Part shown: piece after piece, positions 10,434 through 22,489 of the stretch | How positions within the stretch are numbered: the first letter of the stretch is position 1 | Layout: every line of letters begins with the position of its first letter | Assembly (NCBI RefSeq): GCF_005239225.2 | Contig: NC_133296.1 | Location: 2,852,001 to 2,916,000, forward strand | From: Populus alba | Taxonomy: Eukaryota; Streptophyta; Magnoliopsida; Malpighiales; Salicaceae | Direction: 5' to 3' | DNA: 64,000 nt | Notes under the pieces: generated by a model | The model's input: the letters and a program-made list of their open reading frames with translations, nothing else | The model's database searches: none | What the model was told of the DNA's origin: nothing | Translations under genes and position numbers: made by a program

Positions 10434-11571
10434 CTATCTATGGTCCTAAGCCCTATTACATACACTGGGAAGTTATGCAAAAACATAACGTGGGTAGCGT
10501 TTGATTAAACTATCCAGGCTTTAGTAACTTCTGATCCATTCAGCTTGAAGAGTGCTTATCCCCAAGGCTTCTTTTGTTGCTATAAGTTTTTTGCGTAAGG
10601 GCACATGCACATGCTTGCGAAGTGTAAACTTGGCTTCAGATTGAAGTAATTATGCATTGAAAATGTGCCATTTGTATGTTCTTGAGTGCAAACAACTTAC
10701 ACATATTTTTGCGAATAAAGAAAACATCTCTGTTAATTTTAGGACATCATTCCCAACTAATTTTGCCTTAATGCAAGTCCTTTTTAGCTCTGATACCACC
10801 TGCAGTTGCTCTTTTGTGTGGATATGGGTTCTTGGTAGTCCAAAAGCCAGTTAGAGATGAAAGGTTTACATCATCACAGATGGTTAGCTTGAGTTAATGT
10901 GCTTTCATTATAAAAAGATGATTAAAATAATGCACTTCTGACTTTCATTGTTGGTAGTTGATTCTTATTTGAGTATTGAATTATCATTTGATGAATCCAT
11001 TTATTGTTGTGCAATATTCTCATTGTTTGCTCTTATTTTTTTATTTAAATAACCAGGTCCTGGCTTTATCCCGTCATCCCAAGGTCTAGAAGTAACTTGG
11101 TCATCCGTTGTAAAAATTGCGCAATCTTTGTATCGTGAAGGACCTGGCAAAGATCCCTTCAGACCTGATCAGAGGACACCTGTAAAGAATTTCTTCCTTG
11201 CTGGTTCATATACAAAACAGGTAAGTAACTCAAATTTCCCTAGACCCCTTAGCTCGATAGAAAAGTAGGTTTAGTGCTTGCCTCCACAGCTTTCAGTATA
11301 AAAACAACCTGTTAATTAAAAGGGAGCAACAAAAGCAACAGGAGAGATAAGCAATACTTGCTTTATTTGAGTGAAAATGTGAAAAAAAAAATCTAATAAA
11401 TTAAGCATGGTTTCTGCATTGAACAGGATTACATAGACAGCATGGAAGGAGCGTATATATGCGGTGCTGGGGAAGAGTTAGTACGTAGCTTTGAGGAAGA
11501 CACTTGCAGCTGTCGAATCTCAAGATGGCACAAAATCTCATAATTTAATTGATGAGCCCAGTCTTGTATGA

Positions 11572-12694
11572 TCCCATAACACATCACACATCAAAGCTTT
11601 ATGTGTATGGTCTCAAATGACTGTAATAAATAGGTTTAAGTTTATGTAATTCTAAACGCTGCCTATGTAAATATTAGTTTCAATTATGAGGCAATCTAGG
11701 TGTTTATGCTATATCCCTTTGATGTCCTGTCATCGGCTTTGGTCAGATTCGAACTTGCTTCATTAAAGCTATCGGATATATAATTGTTAAATTAATTTTA
11801 ATTGATTATGATATTTAGTGTTTGTTTGATTTACTGTAGTATATGGTTTGAAAAAATAAATGTAAAAAAATATATAAATTATAGCTTCTTTTTTTTTTTA
11901 AGATTTTGAGAGATATTGTAGTATAACTTGTGTAAAATTATGATGAGTATTTATTAACTAAAAATTTTCAAATCTATAATCTTGGTAAAATACAGATTGT
12001 CCTACACCGAATCATAGAAACAAAAACAAAAGAGCAAGACAAATATTGTGTCTACAATGGTGGGTTTGTTGAGGGTTTTTTTTTCTCACTGTTTTGTTAC
12101 GAAAAAATTGGTACTTAACTTCAACAAAAATCAACCTCGGCAATTTTTAAGATCCTTGGAGTCTCCCTCGGCAATTTTGCCACTTGGAAAGACAACAGAC
12201 TTTGAATGGCAATGGCAAGGGATAGGGCAACTTCATACATATATGTGTTCATGAGAAAGATGGCCTAAACTCAAATTACTTGAAAATATTCTTGCTGCTG
12301 CAGGTTTTGAGATGACAAATGGTTCATTTCTCTTGCTCTCATTCTCTCTCCTAGAGCAAGGAAGCTGGCCAAAGAAACAGATTCTTCTCTTGAAAATCTG
12401 TCACCAATTCACCATTATGCGTGTTTTCTCTAGCATTCCTGCCTAGTCGAGCATGAAATCTTCCGCCGAGCTAAGAAATCACAATAGCAAGAAATCAACA
12501 TCAAGAGAGTAAAAAGCTTCAAACAAACCCCACAAAATTGTTCAGAAAACAAAGTTGATTTATCATTTTTAATGATTCTTCTTTACATAACTGCACATCA
12601 ACTTTCAAAGGGCAAAAAACCATCATCCAACACACAAAAACATTAAACACCCATAACAAAGTCATCATTCAAAGCTCAAATCACACACAATGTC
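11572..12694. other. ZDS 3' flank / HYP 3' flank, no confident gene
   Basis: Sequence shared with 25668-26762 and, in part, 62806-63666. It holds the psi-ZDS 3' UTR, an AT-rich stretch, and a conserved segment (about 12240-12560) that is open on the minus strand in the block B copy but broken here by an indel and a deletion of about 65 bp. I see no complete gene. Confidence 0.7.
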
Positions 12695-13291
12695 TTACTT
12701 TACTAACTCAAACCCATCCCCTGCTTCCTTCTCAATTTCACTCTTAGCAACCTCCATCTCTTCATCAAAGAAGATATCCCATTTCCCTTCCCACTTGATA
12801 AAAAAACTCAGTATCCTCAAAATACTTCACTCTATGCACACCCCGGCCGGCGTAAACAAATAATCACCGACACCCGGATCATATTTCGCTTTCTTACTCA
12901 AGTTCCACACTCTTTTACTCCCTTTTAACACCACCAAATCATGCCTAAATCTATCAATAATCTCGATAGGGTCCAATTTTCTGTTCTTCACCAGACAGCA
13001 GAGCGTGCACGCGCTTGTATTTGCACTTTCCTCTTGTTGTACAGGATTAGAATCTTTAGCAACAATTATTGGCATTTCTCTGAGCGAATTGTCCAAGATG
13101 CATTCTATTTCTTCGCTCCATGGTGGTAGAGGAGGTGGGGTTGTGGCGGCGGTGGAGGAGACGGATGTTTCGGCCATTGGTGGTGGTGGTGGAGATTTTT
13201 TTTGGTGTCGTGAAGGAGACAGGACAGCGAACTTCGAAGAGTTACGAGTGGCAAGTGATCCTGTTGGATGAGCATCACCATATACGTTCAT
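12695..13291 (-). pseudogene. HYP-A: unrecognised small gene, frameshifted copy
   Basis: I do not recognise this protein. The open part (12827-13291) contains a proline-rich stretch (KKSPPPPPMAETS), the motifs WSEEIECIL and LREMP, a Q-Q-E-E-S-A segment, then KLDPIEIIDRF, HDLVVLKGSK and GDYLFTPAG. It ends early because one T present in the block B and C copies is missing near 12842. Beyond the break a coding-like tail continues in another frame (KWEGKWDIFFDEEMEVAKSE to GDGFELVK, TAA at 12695-12697). The basic, proline-rich N-terminus could be an organelle-targeting peptide, but the first methionine is uncertain (13291 or 13177). It lies between ZDS and an RLK in every block. Confidence 0.6.
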
Positions 13292-14076
13292 AATAATTAT
13301 AAGAAAGAAGTTATTATTTCGAGTATTCTAAATCTAAAATCATTAAAGATTTATATAATTATTAATTTTAAAATTTATTAGATTATTCAAAATAAAATAC
13401 ACACAACCTAATTTAAATACTTATATTAATAAAAAGAATTATAATAAAGGACAGGTTAAATCTAAGATTCATGTAGGCTAATCATTTAGTGTATTTTATT
13501 TTATTTTTGGTGGGGAAAAAAAAGTTTTATGTCACAAATTGCCTATATTTCTCTTTAAAGATCAACTTATTAAATATTAATCTTGAAGTTGTTCATCTTC
13601 ACAAGAAATACTGCAGTAAAAAAAATAATACAAAAAATAAATGAAAAACTTTAAGGATCAGTGGGAGTTGAATGAATTCAAAATTACCTTAATGAGAATT
13701 GTTTAACAGGTTCATAAACTTTTACTGTTATTCTTTAATCAGAACGATAGAAATCTTATTAACACAACTACATGGTCAATTATGTTTGTTCCTTTTTTTA
13801 AAAAAAATTTAAATGTTGAAATTAATACTTACAAAAATTATTTCATTACCCCTCATTTTTTTTTTTTTTTGAATGCAGAATTTACAGTCATATTAGATAA
13901 TAGTATCATCATATTACGAGAAAGGGCAGAGAAATAATACTGTACAAAAATATATTAATCGTTGAAGAAACAAAATACAAAGCATAGAAATAATTTATTA
14001 CAAACAAAGCTACGAAAAAAGGAACATAAGTAGAAACAATCACATACTAATTATATAAAATCTTTTGGGAAAATTC
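13292..14076. other. Intergenic, AT-rich
   Basis: Shared with 27585-28246 apart from a SINE present only there. It holds homopolymer runs and the RLK1 3' flank with the catattaatcgttgaag motif seen after every RLK copy. No gene seen. Confidence 0.7.
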
Positions 14077-14540
14077 TCAGCCTGTCACAGTTGTTTGAGG
14101 CATCAGATCTTCCAACGTCATTGCGGAGAATGACTTTGGCAACGGGGGCCATCGACCTATGAACTCTGAAGCTACTTGTCGCATGGTTGGCCTAGATTGG
14201 GGATCGACAAGCAAGCATGCAAATGCTATTTTGATAATGGAGACCACACCTTCTGCAACTCCATTTTCAGGAAGTGGGATGCGTTCGTCTATCACATCCT
14301 TCAACAATGCATGCTGGTTGATTTGTGAGCACGACGAGGAGGAAAATGCTGATGCAGAAAGAGATGAGATGAGATCACCCGGATGCCTTCCCATTATTAC
14401 TTCCATTGTGACCACTCCAAAGTTGTAGACATCGCACTTCTCGTTCACTCTCATTGTGTAAGCTAGCTCTGCAAAAATTCTGGTCATTTTCTCATAGTAC
14501 TGGCTGTATTGATCTGCTATAAACAGAAATTTAACAATTG

Positions 14541-14576
<36 letters not shown>

Positions 14577-16904
14577 TAAGAATGAAATCAAGTATGTACC
14601 TGGAGCTGTGTATCCGAAGGTGCCAGCAAATGAGGTCCAGTTGGTCGAGTCAGGCATCAAGAGTCGAGCTATCCCAAAATCCGAAACATGAGCCTCGTAT
14701 TCCAAATCTAAAAGAACATTGCTGCTGGAAATGTCTCGATGAATGATTGGGGGCGAGCAATCATGGTGTAAATAGGATAATGCATTGGCCACTCCTTTAA
14801 CAACATTAAGCCTTCTATTCCAATCCAAGTCCATTGCCTGTTCTTCGCTAGTTAAATTCATCTTCAAACTTCCCCTTTCTATGAACTCGCAAACTAAAAA
14901 AGAGTGCTCAATTAATGAACAAAATCCATATAACTTCACAATATTTCGATGTCGAATATCTATTAACATGCGAATCTCATTTCTAAAAGTTCTCAAATCC
15001 ATAAGCTCGTCCTCTCTTGATGGGTGAAGTTTCTTCACGGCAACGACCTGACCTGTTGGCAACATGGCTCGATAAACAATTCCGTATCCCCCTTTCCCAA
15101 TGCAGTTATTGAAGTTGAAATTATTAGTGGCCTGGATGATAGTTTCATGTAGGATCTCTTCCTCATGGCCCCATACTACAAAACTGTGTGGACTTTGTCG
15201 CTCTCCTAAACATGAAACTCTTTCTCTACTTGTTCGGCGGTGAGAGTATAAACACCCAACCATGATAAGTAGTACAAGTAGACTGCCTAGAAGTGGAAAA
15301 AGAATCAAAATGACAATTTTGTTGTTCTTTCTCCTGCTTGTAAGAAGAGTACAAGGCTTTAAACTACTGACATTTCCACAGAGACCACTATTATTTATAA
15401 AAGCTTCATATGGAGCTTCAATGAAGGCTTTGATTTTTGGAATAGGGCCCTCTAGTTCATTGTAGGAGATGTCTATATCTGTCAAGCTCACCAAATCTAC
15501 AAAAGCAGTTGGAATCAAACCGGAAAGTTTGTTGTGAGAGAGGTTCATCGTTTCTAACTGATTCAATTGCCCAATTTGTGATGGTATCTCTCCTGCCAGA
15601 AGATTCCCACTGAGATCTAGATTTCCAAGAAAGTGCAGAAAGCCTATCTCAGATGGGATGCTCCCTACGAACTTATTATGGCTCAAGTTCAATTGTAATA
15701 AATTTGAGCACTCTCCCAATTGTTTTGGGATTGATCCACCAAGATTATTAGAAGCTAAATTAAGAGCACGAAGTTGAGATAGCATTTGTATTTCAACGGG
15801 AAGGACACCAAATAGATGGTTGTTATGAAGAGTAAGGTTGAACAACGCCTTCAACTGCGCCAATTCTTTTGGAATTGCCCCCTTTAGGAGATTTGACGAG
15901 AGATCAATGACTTGTAGCCTAGTAGCCTTTCCAAGCTCTGATGGTATCTCACCGGTGATATTATTGTTTGACAATTTTAGACTTGTCAAGTTGTGAAAAC
16001 CTCCCCATTTCCACGTAAGCTCACCATACAAATCATTGTGACTTAGGTCCATATAGTTCAAGTTTGGGTAGAGGCCAAAATCTTCAGAAATATTCCCCGT
16101 CAATTGGTTACCCTCAAGCCTAACTCTAAATAGACGAGGACAGTTTCGCAAGCTTTTAGGGATTGGACCAGAAAAATGATTGAGGGCGGCTGTAAAATTT
16201 ACAAGCAACCCACCAAGGCACAAGTCTCGTGGTAAATGGCCAGTGAAATTGTTTAAAGACAAGTGCAAACTCATCAAATGTGTGAGATTATTCATCTCGG
16301 GGGGCAGAGAACCACTGAGATTATTAAAGGACAAGACCAAAAAAACAAGGGATTCAAGTTGTCCTATTTCCCGAGGAACAGATCCAGATAAATTATTCTC
16401 TGCAATATTGAGAATGGATAAGTTTCTCAAATTTTCAATAGAAGAAGGGATCAAACCGGTGAGATTATTTTTATCAAGATAGAGAACATTAAGACTTGTT
16501 AACAATCCTATCTCAAATGGAATAGTTCCGTAGATTGAATTGTTCCTGAGATTGAGAGTGAGAAGATTTGGGAAGGATGAGAAGTTGAAACTATGAAGCG
16601 TACCTCTCAGATCAAAATGTGGAAGGCTGAAATTCGCGACACTTCCAGAATTGTCACAAGTGATTCCAAGCCACTTGCAAGGGCTGCTGCCAACCCAAGA
16701 AGACAGGACAGCTTGGCTGTGGTTGTCATCAAGACTTGCTTTCCATTTTAGGAGAGCCTCCGCTTCTTCATTACCTTCCGCAGCACCAAATGAAGTTGCA
16801 GAGGAGTTAGGAGGAAAGGCAAAGAAAGAAGGAATGCACATTAGAAGGAGAAAAAAAAGGACTTGGAGAAACATTGAGAATGGTTTCTGTAGCAAGGACA
16901 TCAT
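14077..16904 (-). CDS. RLK1: intact MIK2-like LRR receptor kinase
   Basis: Two exons, 16904-14600 and 14468-14077, joined by GT-AG splicing, give about 898 aa. The first methionine is placed at 16904 because a TATA box (16960-16967) leaves no room for a transcript to include the upstream ATG at 16952. Order: signal peptide (~1-30), Cys-paired N-cap ([10 protein letters not shown], ~74-83), 16 plant-type 24-residue LRRs (~111-490), C-cap pair ([10 protein letters not shown]), one membrane helix (~530-554), then a Ser/Thr kinase. The kinase has glycine loop IGKGGYG (~602), VAVKK lysine (~624), HRD (~723), DFG and APE. The whole catalytic set is present. It resembles the MIK2 (LRR-XII) group, cell-surface receptors that in Arabidopsis sense SCOOP peptides; the ligand here is unknown. 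The ectodomain seems shorter than is usual for MIK2. Confidence 0.93.
14551..14576. repeat. (GT)n microsatellite in RLK1 intron
   Basis: About 13 GT units in the single intron, just before the 3' exon. The same intron position in RLK2 (~28766) and RLK4 (~48270) has a shorter GT run, so it is an ancestral feature that differs in length. Confidence 0.95.
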
Positions 16905-16959
16905 GTCTAAGGGATATGGTCTGCTATGGAAGATGAAGATCCTAGGCTCCAATGATAGG

Positions 16960-16967
16960 TATTTATA
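16960..16967 (-). promoter_or_regulatory. TATA box of RLK1
   Basis: TATAAATA on the minus strand, conserved at the same place in RLK2 and RLK4. It lies 8 bp upstream of the first in-frame ATG (16952), which decides the start in favour of the next Met-Met at 16904. Confidence 0.7.
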
Positions 16968-17973
16968 GAAAAAAAAAATGGAATGTTTATTGGAATTTTT
17001 AATTGTGAAATTTCCTATTCATTTTTGTTCTTATTTTACAGAATTTGATAAGTGTCAACAACAGTGACATCAATTTTTATTGGGTGGAAGATTTGGTAAA
17101 TCCTAGGAAAATTCCTTTCCAAGTCCTATAATTTCTAAAGATGCTTAATTGTTGGCTCATTTCTTCAAAATCCGTAGCTCATTTCTAAACTAAATACAAA
17201 AATAAAAATAATTAAGAAAAAAATATTGTCTTTTAAAATCTTTTGCATCAGTTTTCTCTCCTTTAATTGAATCGGTGAAGAAATAATGTGAGAGACTGCT
17301 TAATTAGTCGCGCTCGGGCTTTCTCAATTAATTGGAATTGCAAGGTAGAGGAATCTTTCATTCTGAAATTTCTAAATAATCTTCGTTCTACCTTTCCAAA
17401 TCATAGGACTCCCTATTGATTGGAAAGTACCATGAATATTGGGGGCCTCGGGGTGTCTAAATTTGACTTGTCCAAAGATTCTTGATGTAACCTTTTAACT
17501 GTATATGGTTGTGTAACATATTAATAAATGTAGCGCAAGAAAGCAGCTCTCGAGTTGTAACATCAAAAATAAAAATTCACATGGAATATATAAGAACAAT
17601 ACAGATAGGTAAATGAAGGTTTAATTTATCCAAAAACTTATCTGACTCATCAACAAACATACCCAGTGCGATAATATTTAATATTGTTTCATTACTTAAT
17701 AATCATGATTTATTTTTTTCAATGTTGCCTTTGCAAATTGCATGCTAGTGAGTATGTCGGTATTTTTATGCCTTTCATATAGCTTATGGTTATTTTTATA
17801 GTTATTAAGCTCAAGTTAGGGGTCATGAAATAAGTTGGAATTTCAATATTTTTATTTTAATTAATAAAATTAAAATTAAGATAATATAGGCACTTATAAA
17901 TTTTAGCTCTAAACAACGTTAACTTAAAAAATAATATATAATTATTATTGTAATCTTACCTAATAATTTAAAG
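16968..17973. other. RLK1 upstream region, no gene
   Basis: Homologous to the upstream regions of RLK4 (51799-52500) and partly RLK2 (43690-44240): shared blocks include attgttggctcattt, cagttttctctcctttaattg and gcgcaagaaagcagctctc. It was duplicated with the genes and may hold promoter elements. Confidence 0.75.
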
Positions 17974-18251
17974 TGTTAGAGAATAATATAAATTATATCA
18001 TGGAACTTCACCCAACAATTTAAGTTATTGGGTTGAGATAGTTCTTTAACATGGTATTAGAATCTTGATGACCAAGTGATCATGAATTTAAATTTTATCA
18101 TTCTTATTTATTTGATAAAAAAATCAAGCAGAAGATAATATAAATCTATGTAAATCTCAAGTCTATAAAATTTTCACTTAAAAGGATATATTAAAAAATA
18201 ATATAAATTATATCTCAATTTAAATTATTAAATTAAAATAATTCTTTAACA
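17974..18251 (+). mobile_element. TRIM element 1 (miniature LTR retrotransposon)
   Basis: A left terminal repeat of ~78 bp begins TGTTAGAGAATAATATAAAT and ends TTCTTTAACA (18051). A decayed primer site (tggtattagaatc) follows, then ~120 bp of non-coding interior and a degraded right repeat ending TTCTTTAACA (18251). Total length is ~278 bp. It is related to TRIM-2 and TRIM-3. Confidence 0.75.
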
Positions 18252-18599
18252 TAAAGTTTTTACGTTGTGATAGTTGTGATAATTGTTTAAAAAATAAATC
18301 ACTAGTGTTGCATCAGTGAAGAAATGTCACAACTTGTGTTAATTAATTTCTTGTTGTACGTCCACAACATTATTCCATGAAAGCCTCACCGACCAATAAC
18401 CTGTTTATCGTGCTCTTTGGGTTTAAACTTACGAATGGACTTGATGCATCATGAAGTTGGGAATTCAATAGCTAATAAACTCCCTTGGCCCCAGATTGTG
18501 CCATGGGGTTTCAGGAAGTTACGTTCTCTTTGTTTTTTATGTAGTCTAGTGGACGGACCGCACAGCGCAGATAGCGCTTTTTATCATTGTTTTGCTATC

Positions 18600-18910
18600 T
18601 AGTATTTAATTCAGAGTTATTAAAAAATCTAAATATATTGATTTTTGTCAAAGATTTAAAAGTAAAAAATTAATTGTAATTAGAAAAAATAGTAGCATTC
18701 TTAGCACACCTTATCTAAAATAAATTACTTTATAATTTAGATATGTTATAAAAGTTTTAATAATTTTATCTTTTCATCAGATATCAAAAATATATTCTAC
18801 GTATAATTTTATAATTCTAAAATTAAAATATTAATTTTTTTTTTATTTTGTTTTATCATTTTGATTTTATTATTCAAAAACACATAAAAAAAAGTACACA
18901 CACCCACAAA
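18600..18910. repeat. Highly decayed relative of the 2-kb LTR
   Basis: The order of short blocks matches positions ~32110-32460 of the young LTR: the cacctagtaa/ctatctagtat start, tagcacaccttat, aagttttaataatt, tcttttcatc and the acaca-rich tail. It is much more AT-rich, as expected of an old methylated repeat losing C to T. Confidence 0.6.
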
Positions 18911-19594
18911 CCTCACTGTTTACTATGTTTACTCAATGTTTACAAATTTATTATCTCCATGATGAAATTACAGCTAGTTTAATAAGATAATAAAAGTAAG
19001 ATTTTAATGTTTTATTGCTGTAAATATGTTATATTAATAATTCAATGCACCAAAATGAAATTCAAAGCTATAAAATAATATGTCATTTTATTATGAAAAA
19101 TTACTTTCAAAAGTTGTTTTAATCAAAAAATTTTGAATTATTTTTTATTCAACAATATTTTTTATTATATTTTAAATCAATCACTTATAACTAAAAATAA
19201 ATATTATAGTCTTGTTTATGTTGACTTGGATCTAACCTAGTCTTCAACTCGCTCAGTTTCCCGCGCATATCTGCTAACAGAACGTAGGCTTGCCTAGGAA
19301 AAAGAGGGAACTAATGTGTAAAGAAAGGGATGCAAATTTGTTAGGGAAACAATGGCCTGCAATAAAACGTAACGGACAGAACTGAGAGAGGATGGTGCAT
19401 TTTAATCTCTAAACTGAAAAGACAAACATATACATACATACATACATATATATAATTAGAGTACAATTATACCAATAAAACATCCCCAAAAAAGAAAATT
19501 TTCATTTCATATTACATATATGGCGTTGTTTCTTTTTATTACCAAACGCTGTGTTATTTTCAGAAAATGAGTTAGCCTCTAAGTGAAATATGTA
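18911..19594. other. AT-rich intergenic, no gene
   Basis: No open frame or recognisable element; low-complexity AT runs and a short tacata repeat near 19431-19447. Confidence 0.6.
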
Positions 19595-19602
19595 CAAGGA
19601 AG

Positions 19603-20665
19603 CAGGGGCGGAACTAGAATTTTTTGTTAGGAGGGGCCATAATTAATATAATAAAATATAATATTTATTTTACTTTATTGTACATGAGTTGTAAAAAAAC
19701 CTGTATAATTTAGTTTTGTTTAAATAACTTACTATAAACATATAATTATCTTGGTATTAGGTAAAAGGTTTGAAGAAATATCAAATTGAGTCAAAACAAC
19801 GAAGTTAATTTCATCTTCATAATATATTCATCACTTTAATGTTAGTCTTTATATCTATCAAATATAAACATACAAAGTATATAAGAAACATTAGTTAAAA
19901 CGAAGCATTATTTATGTTTGATAAACTTTGAAATAAAGCAAAAAATAATAAAGAACTATTCTCACCAATCAACGCGGGTTCTTTGTAAACTGAGGCGCAA
20001 TGGAGTTGCTCAATCATAACTTTAACATTACACATTGGAGTTGGTTCACTAGGCTGCGAGTTATCAATATTTGTTTTGAAAAAAAAAAATCAAATTCTTT
20101 TTATTTTGTTCATGGTTCAACCTAAAATCAAAACATATATTGTAAGAAAAAATTGATAATTTTGATGATTCTACTAAAAACAAAACATAAAAAAATCAAA
20201 GTATAATCAAAACAAACCAATGAAATATATCTAATTAATTAAAAAAAAAACACTATAACAAGAATTCAAAAAACAATTGGTAAAATTAGCAAATCTAAAA
20301 AAAAAAAAAAAAAAAAATGGTAGAATTATATAAAAAAAAAACCTCATCAAATTATTAACAAACATCTCAAAATAAAATAAAAATGGATTTTAAATTTAAG
20401 TTACCTTATTTTGTTTAATGAAAAATAAATTAATTGATGGCTCTATTTCAATTTTTTCGTTGAAAAATTTTACTTATGATTTATATTTATATTTTTGTTT
20501 TTGACTGGCTGCAAAATTTATTGTGCAACGTAATGAATTTATATTTACAGGATTATATTAGGGTACGAAAATTAATTTTAAAAAAAATCGAATTGAAAAA
20601 TCACACTTAATTACAGTAAAAAAAACTTTTGTAGAATAAAAAGCCTCATCCACACTTAATTACCT

Positions 20666-20725
<60 letters not shown>

Positions 20726-20925
20726 TCTCTATATGTCTCTTTCGCTTCTCTCTATCACTCTTGCCTGCAACAACTGTTAACACGAGACTTGGAATAGAAA
20801 TTCAAGTCAAGTGGTATCCATTATCCCATTTTTCCAGGGGCGGTATATATATATATATATTATACAGGGGCGGAATATTTTAGGGGGGGCCCGGGCCCCT
20901 GCTTGCCCCCCTCCTTCCGCCCCTG
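19603..20925. mobile_element. Non-autonomous hAT DNA transposon
   Basis: Ends are CAGGGGCGGA (19603) and TCCGCCCCTG (ending 20925), inverted copies of each other and typical of plant hAT elements. An exact 8-bp target duplication CAAGGAAG flanks it (19595-19602 and 20926-20933). The 1323-bp interior has no transposase frame, so it needs help in trans. It holds a (TA)n tract at 20669-20720. Two further CAGGGGCGG copies near the right end suggest a small foldback or nested element. Confidence 0.92.
20669..20720. repeat. (TA)n microsatellite inside hAT element
   Basis: About 26 TA units, uninterrupted by eye. Confidence 0.95.
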
Positions 20926-20956
20926 CAAGGAAGAGAGAAATAATGAACAATTTAAG

Positions 20957-21248
20957 TGTCAAAGAATCATCTAACTCAATAATTTAAATTGTTAGGTAAG
21001 ATCTCATAATATGATTGATATTATTCTCTAACACACCTCATCAAATAAAAGTCATTTGGGCTTGAAACTTGCATAATGCCACATTACCTCGTGTTTAATT
21101 TTTTTATTAAATAAATGAAGATGATGAGATTTTAACTTGTGACCGCTTAGTCATCAAGGCTCTGATATCATATCAAAGAACCATCTCAACCTAATAGCTT
21201 AAGCTGATAGATGAGGTCTCATGATATGATTTGTATTATTCTCTAACA
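20957..21248 (-). mobile_element. TRIM element 2
   Basis: Terminal direct repeats of ~77 bp (20957-21033 and ~21171-21248) share caatctaa/ttaggt and ttattctctaaca motifs. Next to the right repeat the minus strand reads TGATATCAGAGCC, an initiator tRNA-Met-type primer site, which sets the orientation. The ~135-bp interior does not code. The element sits 31 bp beyond the end of the hAT element. Confidence 0.85.
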
Positions 21249-22489
21249 ACATGCTCACCCACGCACCTTCTGAAAGCGAATTTTTTTTTATCATTTTCTT
21301 TCTCATCTTTCTTTCTTCTTCCAGTTAAAAGACTAAAATAACCTTTCTTTTTTTCTCTCTCTATAACCGTTACACAAGAGAGAGCAATAAAACACTCAAG
21401 CTTGATCGATCTATTGTAGAACACAAATAAGATGCACCAGTATTAATTTGATTCCAATGATTTTTTAATTTGGATATGTTAACAAAATCATGAATATGAA
21501 TAAATTATATTTATGATAGGATTGTAGCTAGTTTAACAAAACAATAAAAATAGAATTTTAATGTTGCAATGTCATATTTATAATATATTAATAATTCAAC
21601 GCGCAATAATATAATTAAAAACTACAAAAGTAATACATATTTATTTTAATCATTTTATTATCTACATCACTTTCTTTTATGATTTTTTTTTTAAATATTT
21701 TTGACATTAGCACATCAAAATGAATTGAAAACACAAAAAATATATTAAGTTGAAGTAGAGAAAAAAAATTTAAAAAAATTTATTTTTTTTTAAATACTTT
21801 TTAAACACTAAAATAAATAAACCTTAAATATCAATAAATCTCGACTCAATGAATCAATCAACCTGGTAAGTTGTTAATGAATAATTTTTAAAACCAAAAC
21901 TCAATCCAATTCTTAAAATCTTTGATAGGTAAGATTTAGTTTTTTAGACATGATAAAGTCTAAATAATACCTTAATTAGAACTTATTTTGTCTAAAATAT
22001 CTTTTGACACCAATATTAATTTTTTTTTGTCGCTACAATCAATTTAAATCAAGAATTTTCTCTTTCTAACATCATTTTTCTCCAACTCTTTTAAAAATAT
22101 AAAAAACAAATTAATGAATCAAAATAAACTTATATTATGACTATCAAATTGGACATTCCTTTTCTTCGTGTTTTTGAACGTACGTAGTATAATTCTTTCA
22201 ATTCTCCAAGTCATTAATTAAAGCATATAAGAGCGTAATTAAAAAAAATAAGGATGAAAAAAACATTTGCTGCAGAGCATATCCTAGGTGTTCCATTATA
22301 TTTTTTAATTTTTTATTTTTCTGATTGTTATGCTTCAAAGGAAAGAGGAATAATGGTACTGGCAAATTAAAAACGTGAATTTTGATATCATTTCTGTTTT
22401 TTTTTTTTTTTTTAAGTATTAAAATACCAACATTGGTTGTCAAAGCTGTCACATGTCCCCGTGCGGTGTTCGATAGTAATTTTTCATTC
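21249..22489. other. AT-rich intergenic with dispersed repeat debris
   Basis: Near 21700 is a repeat piece with gacattagcacatcaaaatga, also seen near 45480 (gaaattagcacatcaaaatga), a dispersed family of unknown class. Otherwise homopolymer and AT runs. No gene. Confidence 0.6.

Larger units (their letters stand above)
1336..11571 (+). pseudogene. ZDS: 5'-truncated zeta-carotene desaturase pseudogene (exons 6-14), split by two copia elements
   Basis: Nine exons match the intact ZDS at 57554-62805: part of exon 6 (1336-1409), 7 (1499-1743), 8 (1832-1919), 9 (2585-2626), 10 (2722-2878), 11 (3020-3148), 12 (8103-8175), 13 (11057-11220) and 14 (11427-11571). Exons 1-5, with the transit peptide and FAD-binding fold, are absent. 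Exon 9 has lost one A (42 nt instead of 43), giving an early TAA. Exon 13 has lost one T. Exon 14 has a 27-nt net deletion and a 4-nt insertion. Intron 11 holds a full copia element and intron 12 a truncated one. Splice sites are otherwise kept and intron identity is high, so the duplication is fairly young. No functional enzyme can be made. Confidence 0.95.

Noticed and set aside
16904..16952. Upstream ATG at 16952 as the RLK1 start
   Set aside because: A conserved TATAAATA lies only 8 bp upstream of it, and the Met-Met at 16904 begins a proper signal peptide.
14159..16968. Plus-strand open frames opposite the RLK genes (65-175 codons)
   Set aside because: They are shadows of the repeat-coded LRR and kinase frames, recur opposite each copy, and show no independent domain.
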